From Trematomus loennbergii (lineage: Eukaryota > Chordata > Actinopteri > Perciformes > Nototheniidae), in NCBI GenBank assembly GCA_012861695.1, contig JAAOOA010000367.1:317501-381500 (forward strand): DNA of 64,000 nt, read 5' to 3'. Both the position numbers and the translations under genes were made by a program. Positions 57,060 to 64,000 of the stretch are shown in pieces; the stretch's first letter is position 1; each line of letters begins with the position of its first letter. The notes beneath the pieces are model-generated. The model was not told where the DNA came from. It worked only from the letters and a program-made list of their open reading frames with translations, and ran no database searches.

Positions 57060-57309
57060 TGGACGCTTACAAAAAAGAATTCAGAGTCAAACGGGCGTGG
57101 TTTGCATTCCGCAGAGCCAATCAGACGTACGAACTATTTTCTCCCACGACAGTCCCTGCTCTCTAGCAGGGACTGAAAAGCGGGTTGGACAAACTAATTT
57201 GAACTACTTTAGTTCCTGGGGCTTTTTGGTGTGAACGTAAATATATCGTAGTTCTGATGAACTATTGTGGGAAAAGTACTCCAAAGTACTCCGGTGTGAA
57301 CGCGCCTAT

Positions 57310-58074
57310 TGCCTATTGAAATACCAAACATACCCCAATTACCTCAGGTCCATCACTAGGTATGAGACAAGATGCAAAAGTGTAGGACAGTAACCTCTTT
57401 ATTAATTGAGTAAAATATTTGGAACCATTATATTTATTGCATTTGGCACATGTTCTATGCTCTGCAAAAATAGCATGTAAAGGAGAACAACTGCTAGAGA
57501 AAGAACAGTTTGGAATGAACTTAACAGAAACAAATAGCCAACCATATGTCTTGGCTGAGGCTTTGTCAGCCTTTGCCTCACCAACAATTTTATTCAGCCT
57601 CCTTTGTTTTGTAGCCTGATGTACTTTTTGTAATATTGATAAAAGTCTTTGCTGCATTGCATTTTCACATTATGTTAATCATGAATTATAGGTGCAGTGC
57701 ATGCGGTTTAATTAAATGTGTGTTTGACGATGTTAGTGAAAAGAGGTATTGTGAGCAAAGAGAACATCTGCAGTATTTCATTTGCAGATAAACTTGACTA
57801 ACAGCAGATTGTTTAGTGTTAGTTGTTATAGGTGGTATTTTACAGGTTTGCAAGATATTAGGTGTTTTTATTTTTCTTCTTTAGCTGTGGGCCTGAGTGT
57901 GAAGAAGAAGAAGAAGAAGAAGACTTTTTGACTTTTGCAAAAACACTTTATTTACATACTATCAATTATACATATATTTCAAATAAAGTGCTTCATTGTG
58001 CAATAAAAACGTTTCACTTAAAATAATACATTAAAACCTATGTCATAAAAACGTGTGCAAAGTGCAAATCCTCA
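57310..58074. other. Intergenic stretch, no gene seen
   Basis: AT-rich, with a small GAAGAA repeat near 57901..57922. No gene is supported. Confidence 0.5.
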
Positions 58075-58079
58075 TCAAC

Positions 58080-58837
58080 CGTCACGATCTGTCTGTGTTG
58101 TGTTTTGTCTTGTCTAGATCTGTCTTTGGTTTTCTGTCTGCGTTGTGTTTTGTCTTGTCTAGATCTGTCTTTGGTTTCCTGTCTGTGGGTGTTTCTCAAT
58201 CGCGAGTACGCTTGCTTGGTAGCACATGTCTTCCGAGTCACTTCCTTCAGAAGCTAGGCAAGAATCCTTCCTGGCATTCGGAAAACGAAGAGTGGAACAG
58301 GCTAGCAAGTGTGCAGGTGTGCGTCATATGAGAGGCCCCGCCTTACATCTTCCGCCACAGATTTGGGGAAATTGGTCCGTGCGCAAAGCATTGTGGGGAT
58401 TTTAAGGACGCGAAGTCTACCCATGTGCAGCCTCAAAATTTCCCCCAAACCAAGGACGCGGCCTCGGTGGAATTCCAAGTATGCTGGACATTGGAACGGT
58501 CCTGCTGCGCCACTTGATGACGTAGCATCCTTGAAATATTGGCTTGGAAGCCAATATCCTCGCGATTGAGAAACGGCCAGTGTGTTCCCTCTACCTGTTT
58601 TCCTGATTGTGTTCACCTGGTGCCCCTGTGTTTTCTCCTCCCTCCTCACCTGTCTCTTGTTTCTTTGATTAGTCCTGTGTGTATTTAAGTTCTTTTTCTG
58701 TCTGTCTTTGTTAGTTCCTTGTTTGTCGTTGACTGTGTTCACTGGGAAGAGCTTTGTGTTTTTCTTGTAGCCTTTTAATAAAGGTGTTTTTTGTGAAATC
58801 TGCATTTGGGTCCTGCCTGCTTCGCTCAACCCTGACA
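58080..58837 (+). mobile_element. Solo LTR, Gypsy/ERV type, split by a MITE
   Basis: Flanked by TCAAC on both sides (58075..58079, 58838..58842). It starts cGTCACGATCTGTC and ends AACCCTGACA. It contains GTATTTAAG (TATA-like, about 58681) and TTTTAATAAAGG (polyadenylation, about 58775). Without the MITE at 58187..58578 it is about 366 bp. No internal region follows, so it is a solo LTR left by recombination. Confidence 0.75.
58187..58578. mobile_element. MITE inside the solo LTR
   Basis: About 392 bp with inverted ends GGGTGTTTCTCAATCGCGAG and CTCGCGATTGAGAAACGGCC. No coding part. Confidence 0.75.
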
Positions 58838-58939
58838 TCAACAACAGAACACACAATATCATTATAGCACCAACGCTGTTTAAAAGCGTCCAAGTCCCCA
58901 ATGTGTTTATAAAAACGATGCTCCAGCCAGAGTCTGGCT

Positions 58940-59921
58940 CTGATGTTCATATCATTTCAAACCTTTATTTAACCAGATTGGTCCCATTGAGATCATAGAT
59001 CTCTGGATGTTGCACAGCCAGATCGCTTTTGCCTCTTCCCCTTTCTTATTTTCAACTCTGTTCTCCTACTTAAATAAATGGCCATTTTTGCTTCGCCAGA
59101 GAAGTAATTCAGGAGCTGCCACTTTTCTTTATTTGTCTTTTTATATGGAGCCCCCATGATAAAAACACTTCGGTAAAAGCTATACTAAAAAGACTGAAAA
59201 CCCCCGTGAGTCTCTTGCGCTCTGTAAAAACATGGAAAACAGTCTCTCTAAAACCACAAAATGGACACTTGTTAAAAACAGCAGGATTAATAATGGAGAT
59301 AAAAGAATTACAGGCGATGGCACAGTGTAAAATTCTCCACTGGAGGTCGGCAGTACGTTTTTTAATGGGAGGTTTGTATAAAACCCTGTGGGCCTGGCCC
59401 GCCTCCTGCACCCAGTCTGGTGCTCCACACAGTGGAGGCCCAGTCCTTCAGCACATTTGTGTTGGTCGTCTTTACAATGTTCATGTTAAGTGTTTTCTTG
59501 TCAGCTTTGTGGATAGTCATTCTTTCTTTGTTTGCAACCTTGAGCAGGGGGCCGGTCAGTTCTCCGAGCCCTGGGCTCAGGTAGATCTCCGGGAAAGGGT
59601 CTGCTGGGTCCGGCTTGGCTCTTCCCTGTCAGTAGCTCCTTAAAAGTCTTTTGTCATCAGGGCAGAGGATGTGGCTCCAGAGTTGTAGGATCCTCTCGGC
59701 CACCCGGACAGAGTGCAGATCCAGCAGAGAGCCCAAGGCCCGGGCATCGCTCAGCTCCGGCCCCACTGCATCCACCAACTGCTGAAGGCACAGGGTCTTG
59801 GATCGGCACAGCGCCACCGTCAGGCCGGGTGTTTCGCTGCTGCTGACGTTCAACCTGGCTTTGTGAATCAGAGGCTCTTTCAACAACCAGTACAGAGAGT
59901 CAGTCTTTGGACACCTTTTAT
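58940..59921 (-). mobile_element. L1/Tx1-like LINE, ORF2 C-terminal fragment, cut by the assembly gap
   Basis: The minus-strand frame 59411..59109 reads LQWRILHCAIACNSFISIIN and CPFCGFRETVFHVF, the zinc-binding C-terminal domain of L1/Tx1-type reverse transcriptases. Further upstream, 59925..59629 reads RLNVSSSETPGLTVALCRSK and LCPDDKRLLRSY, the linker after the RT domain in fish Tx1/L1 elements. The rest lies in or beyond the N gap. Frame changes between the parts suggest a dead copy. Confidence 0.8.
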
Positions 59922-60021
59922 NNNNNNNNNNNNNNNNNNNNNNNNNNNNNNNNNNNNNNNNNNNNNNNNNNNNNNNNNNNNNNNNNNNNNNNNNNNNNNN
60001 NNNNNNNNNNNNNNNNNNNNN
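59922..60021. other. Assembly gap (100 N)
   Basis: Exactly 100 unspecified bases, the conventional placeholder for a gap of unknown length. Order and distance across it are not proven by sequence. Confidence 1.
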
Positions 60022-60169
60022 ATTTTTAAAAACTATTACAACATTTAAAATGTAAAGGACATTATTATAAAAAATATAATTGTGCTTTAAAAATGTAAAT
60101 AAAATAATATTACTGATAATTAAAAATATTTGTACAAATAGCATTTATTTTAAATTAATTTAAAGGTGG

Positions 60170-60600
60170 AAGAAATCTTGTACTTGAGTAAAAGTAGAAA
60201 TACTCAGATCTTACACTAGAGGAAAAGTATTCTCATCAAAATATAGTGAAAGTAGCGACAGTAAAAGTAGTCATTGTGCAGATTGGTCCATTTCAGAATA
60301 ATATATATGATATGTTTTATAATGATTGATCATGAAAGTGTTCTCAAAGCTGGTAAAGGTGCAGCTAGTTTGAATGACTTTGTATACTGCAGGGTAGCTT
60401 GTGGATTTACTCCAGGTGGAACTAAAGTCTGATTTAACACTTGATTATATTTCACATCATTCATCCACATCTGTAAAGTAACTAAAGGTATTAAATACAT
60501 GTAGTGCAGTAATTTACCTCTGAATTGTAGTGGAGTAGAAGTACACAGTAGCATAACATTGAAATACTCAAGTAAAGTACAAGTACCTCTACCTTTTACT
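60170..60600 (-). repeat. Interspersed repeat, second-copy flank
   Basis: Matches 1735..2130 closely, with a few indels and a short stretch of the 33-bp unit at its left end. It is the left part of the duplicated block. Confidence 0.7.
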
Positions 60601-60639
60601 TATCCATCTAATAATAACTAATAATTGAAACTCTTCTCA

Positions 60640-61855
60640 CCACAAGGTGTCGCCAGCTTCATCTCCATTACTTACGCACTGAACTGTTTTTAATCTGTAA
60701 ACTACAACATGTCTACCAGATGATGCCAATCCTCCAGAATTACATTTATTGATCTTGAAGGTTCTTTCTTTAATTTGGAAACAAAAGCATTTAAACATTT
60801 GAAACAAAAGGTAATAAGGAGTAATCGAGAAAGACAAATATTATAATGCATCTTCAGAGCTCTGAGAAAACTAGGAACCACATTCAGAAGATGAAAGTAG
60901 CTTTTACTTTTCTGTAACAACACATATTAGTGTTTGCTCTGTGAGTGTAAAGATGTGAGGGTGCTCCCTGATAGTCTGGGGGTGAAGGGAGGGAACACAA
61001 GATTAAATAACAAAGAGGAAACTCATTTGCAAAACCACAAGATGTCTTTTAATTACTCAAAAGCAAAGAGGGCTCACTAACCAATTAAAAAAACGTACTA
61101 AAGGCTAAATAAAAAAGTAATCAATATAAAAAGTGAATATGGATCTGAGCTCCTAACACTGAACCCTCCTGTCAGGTTCCTTTCTCCTTCCTCACTTCCT
61201 GTCTGTTTCAACTGCTCTTACATTAACACAACAAACATTATCATCACCAAATGTTATTGAACTCCTTTTTAAGCTGTAAAGAAAGTCTCTACTGGTTCAC
61301 ATGAATACCTGCAGTGAGTAAACAAAGAATAGACTAACAGATAACATGGTTGTTGATGTGGTTGTGTATCTGATGGAGGAACATCATCTAGGGTTCTCCA
61401 TTCATCTCCTATGAGTTACAAAGTTGACTAAACCTCTCAAACTCAATGAAAGTGTGGATCAGCAGTTTGATATGTTCACATGCTACAGATCGGATGTTTC
61501 AGACTCTCTCTGACTCTCTTTCTGCTTTGCTTTCATTCATTATTGCTTTCATTTCAAACGCTGAGGTCAGATATGGAAGCTCTTGTGTTTTATGATATGT
61601 TTGTCCTGATAGAAGGCCTGATGTGTGCAGAGAGCTGAACTGAACCACAACACCTTCACATACGTACACATACAGAACATCATTCAATGGATATGGACTT
61701 GGTAGTGGACATCTCCTCCAAGAACCTGATGCTTTGATAGCACACAGGTCTGTGTCAAATAACACTCTCACATGACTCACTCTAAAGTCAATGGCACACA
61801 GAACAGTGAGACCCTACTGCCCCCCCCCCCCAGTGTTGGAGTATCTGATCTGTAG
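60640..61855. other. Upstream flank of second MHC class I copy
   Basis: Collinear with 2150..3360 apart from indels: a ~470-bp segment is absent here, and a ~300-bp segment (about 60660..60990) is absent from the first copy. No gene is seen. Confidence 0.6.
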
Positions 61856-61940
61856 TATCACTTTCGATACACAACCTGAGTGAGGCAGATTCACCGAGCA
61901 ACAAGTGACGCGACGCTCAGACTGAATTCTCATTGGCTCA
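61855..61940 (+). promoter_or_regulatory. MHC class I promoter SXY module, second copy
   Basis: The same X1 (ACCGAGCAACAA, 61893..61904), X2 (TGACGCGA, 61906..61913) and Y (ATTGG, 61932..61936) order as at 3397..3439, with one extra base between X1 and X2 depending on where the X1 edge is drawn. It lies about 125-170 bp before the start codon. Confidence 0.8.
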
Positions 61941-62060
61941 GACGGAGCTGGTGTTACCTCCTTCTGTGTGTCTCTCTCATTGACATCCCGCTCTGCAGAA
62001 AGGACGGCTGTGTTTCTGTGGATAAAGAACCTTTCACACAGAAAGCCTCGTGAGATCAAG

Positions 62061-62127
62061 ATGAAGATGAAGATGTTGCTGTTTCTGCTTCTCCTGGGAA
62101 TAGTAGGCCCACACTGCACATCTGCAC
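62061..62127 (+). CDS. MHC class I exon 1, second copy (gene continues past window)
   Basis: 67 bases identical to 3565..3631: the same 22-residue leader and the same GTGAGT donor in phase 1. The remaining exons would lie to the right of the window; intron 1 is seen up to the end. It is either a tandem paralogue or an allelic copy. Confidence 0.82.
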
Positions 62128-62213
62128 GTGAGTCTTTTGATTCTTTACGTTGGAAAATAAGAAGTGCTTCATGTGTTTATGGGCTGTGTGAGTTTAAAGT
62201 GTGATAGTCTTAA

Positions 62214-62520
62214 ATGGTGGTAAATGGTGTACTTCTACTCCACTACATGTATTTAATACCTTTAGTTACTTCACAGATCTGGATGAATGATGTGAAATCT
62301 AATCAAGTGTTAAATCAGACTTTAGTTCCACCTGGAGTAAATTCCACAAGCTACCCTGCAGTATACAAAGTCATTCAAACTAGCTGCACCTTTACCAGCT
62401 TTGAGAACACTTTCATGATCAATCATTATAAAACACATCATATATATTATTCTGAAATGGACCAATCTGCACAATGACTACTTTTACTGTCGCTACTTTC
62501 ACTATTGCTATTGTATATTG
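62214..62520 (+). repeat. Interspersed repeat in intron 1, second copy
   Basis: Full forward copy of the block found inverted at 1735..2130 and 60170..60600. The first MHC copy (3715..3990) has lost its middle. Confidence 0.65.
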
Positions 62521-62635
62521 TATATTTTTAAATACACTTTGATTTACTTCTAATGAATATTAAAAGAGTCACAATAAAGTAGTCCGCAGCTTTAAATGCA
62601 CAGGATGGGATCGAGGCCTTTTTACCCAGCCGCTG

Positions 62636-62637
62636 AG

Positions 62638-62675
<38 letters not shown>

Positions 62676-62759
62676 AGAGAGAGAAAAGAGAGAGAGAGAA
62701 AGAGAGAAAAAGAGGGAGGGAGAGAGAAGAGAGACAGATGAACTGTGAAGATGAAGATG

Positions 62760-62846
<87 letters not shown>

Positions 62847-62909
62847 TGTGTGTGTGTGTGTGTGAAAGAGAGAGAGAGAGGCGGAGCGTCCGCGTGAAGG
62901 AGTGATGTG

Positions 62910-62955
<46 letters not shown>
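62636..62955. repeat. (GA)n, (TG)n and (TA)n microsatellites
   Basis: A GA-rich tract at 62636..62735, a TG tract at 62763..62862, a short GA tract, and TATA repeats at 62917..62954. This block is absent from intron 1 of the first copy. Confidence 0.93.
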
Positions 62956-62957
<2 letters not shown>

Positions 62958-63489
62958 TGAGGATATAAAGAAAGTGAAGTATTTACACTATGAACAGTAT
63001 AAGGAGGTATACACATTATGAATACTCTATAGATCAGGTATAAATACACACAGTGTAATACAGACTCAATACAGAATAAATATGAATATATATTATAGAC
63101 CGTTATTGACATTTCAAAATGATATTAATACATATGAGTTGTCCATATCAAACCTAGTTGTTTTCTAAATGCAGAGAAGTGGACGTAAGTGAGAAAGTCC
63201 CTGAGTATCCAGGGGTTTGGTTTCTGACTGAAGAGCAAACAGCAGAAGAAGAAATCATATAGAACCTGCTCCCTGTCATTACACATGAAGAGAGAGATAG
63301 ATCTCTGGGAAGCAAATCACAATTCAACGAGGTCAACATCAATATCAAGTTCCTGTTGTTGTTGTTTACATGTCTGCTTGACTGTAGTACTGCATACTGA
63401 GAGAACATCACACTGATACTGACATGTACTGAGAGAACTATATGATGCTGTTTAGTAGATCCATCAATCAGGAGCTGCTGTTAGTTCTG
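62956..63489. other. Intron 1 segment shared with first MHC copy
   Basis: Nearly identical to 4650..5192. No gene is seen. Confidence 0.65.
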
Positions 63490-64000
63490 GATATTCATGT
63501 ATTACAGATATATGTATTCATGTATTACAGATATATGTATTCATGTATTACAGATATATGTATTCATGTATTACAGATATATGTATTCATGTATTACAGA
63601 TATATGTATTCATGTATTACAGTATTCATGTATTACAGATATATGTATCATGTATTACAGATATATGTATTCATGTATTACAGATATAGTATTCATGTTT
63701 ACAGATATATGTATTCATGTATTACAGATATATGTATTCATGTATCACAGATATATGTATTCATGTATTACAGATATATGTATTCATGTATTACAGATAT
63801 ATGTATTCATGTATTACAGATATATGTATTCATGTATTACAGATATATGTATTCATGTATCACAGATATATGTATTCATGTATTACAGATATATGTATTC
63901 ATGTATTACAGATATATGTATTCATGTATTACAGATATATGTATTCATGTATCACAGATATATGTATTCATGTATTACAGATATATGTATTCATGTATTA
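63490..64000. repeat. 23-bp minisatellite, second copy, running off the window
   Basis: The same TATTACAGATATATGTATTC-ATG unit as 5193..5992, about 22 copies visible, with a few shortened units near 63620..63700. Confidence 0.95.

Larger units (their letters stand above)
52748..57306 (+). mobile_element. PIF/Harbinger-like transposon, decayed, with nested elements
   Basis: Inverted ends GGGGCGTTCACACC (52748) and GGTGTGAACGCGCC (57306) extend inward through ACTTTTCCCACAATAGTTCA. It carries two convergent gene remnants, as Harbingers do: a HARBI1-like nuclease start on the plus strand (53040..53567) and a Myb/SANT-like protein on the minus strand (57059..54339). A hAT element (54965..56343) and a SINE (about 54130..54318) lie inside. 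The flanking TA is only a weak target-duplication signal. Confidence 0.75.

Noticed and set aside
52748..57306. Confident TWA target duplication for the Harbinger element
   Set aside because: The left flank is TTA and the right is TAT; only TA is shared, so the duplication is not claimed.
58302..58901. 199-codon minus-strand frame with a signal-peptide-like start
   Set aside because: It crosses from antisense solo-LTR sequence into a MITE and out again; a chance composite frame.

Overview
The window looks like a ray-finned (teleost, probably percomorph) fish chromosome. The evidence is an intron-rich MHC class I gene with a fish-type SXY promoter, very long dinucleotide microsatellites, and a dense mix of DNA transposons, MITEs, Ty3/Gypsy, L2 and L1/Tx1 elements. 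No bacterial or viral gene organisation is visible. The 100-base run of N at 59922..60021 marks an assembly gap.

Region by region: 1..1260 is a truncated, minus-strand non-autonomous LTR element. 1420..3560 is upstream DNA with short repeats that ends in an RFX/CRE/CCAAT (X1-X2-Y) promoter module. 3565..11407 is one MHC class I alpha-chain gene: signal peptide, alpha1, alpha2, alpha3 (Ig C1), transmembrane and tail exons. Its introns are swollen by minisatellites and nested transposons. Exons 1, 3 and 4 are intact. Exon 2 and the transmembrane/tail exons carry small indels that break the frame, so the gene is either a pseudogene or suffers from base-level assembly errors. 12600..18792 holds minisatellites and an L2 LINE. 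18793..23599 holds a long-TIR element that carries what looks like the start of a THAP zinc finger, two abutting MITEs and a complete 1.9-kb LTR element.

23604..38480 is a roughly 15-kb array of 2.2-3.4 kb repeat units. The units are built from degenerate sub-repeats, four of the five carry the same MITE, and each contains a GA microsatellite. The array starts with an inverted block. 38500..47488 is gene-poor, with long CA/TG tracts and a hAT element that contains a MITE. 47494..52728 is a Ty3/Gypsy retrotransposon with a 5-bp target duplication, split by a TTAA-flanked insertion and probably by an ERV-like LTR. 52748..57306 is a PIF/Harbinger-like transposon with remnants of both of its genes; it contains a hAT element and a SINE. 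58080..58837 is a solo LTR split by a MITE. 58940..59921 is an L1/Tx1 LINE fragment running into the gap.

Beyond the gap, 60170..64000 repeats the start of the window: the same flanking repeats, the same promoter, an identical first MHC class I exon and the same 23-bp intronic minisatellite. This is a second MHC class I gene, or an allelic copy placed in tandem by the assembler. The only host protein-coding genes I can support are these two MHC class I loci; all other coding traces belong to mobile elements.
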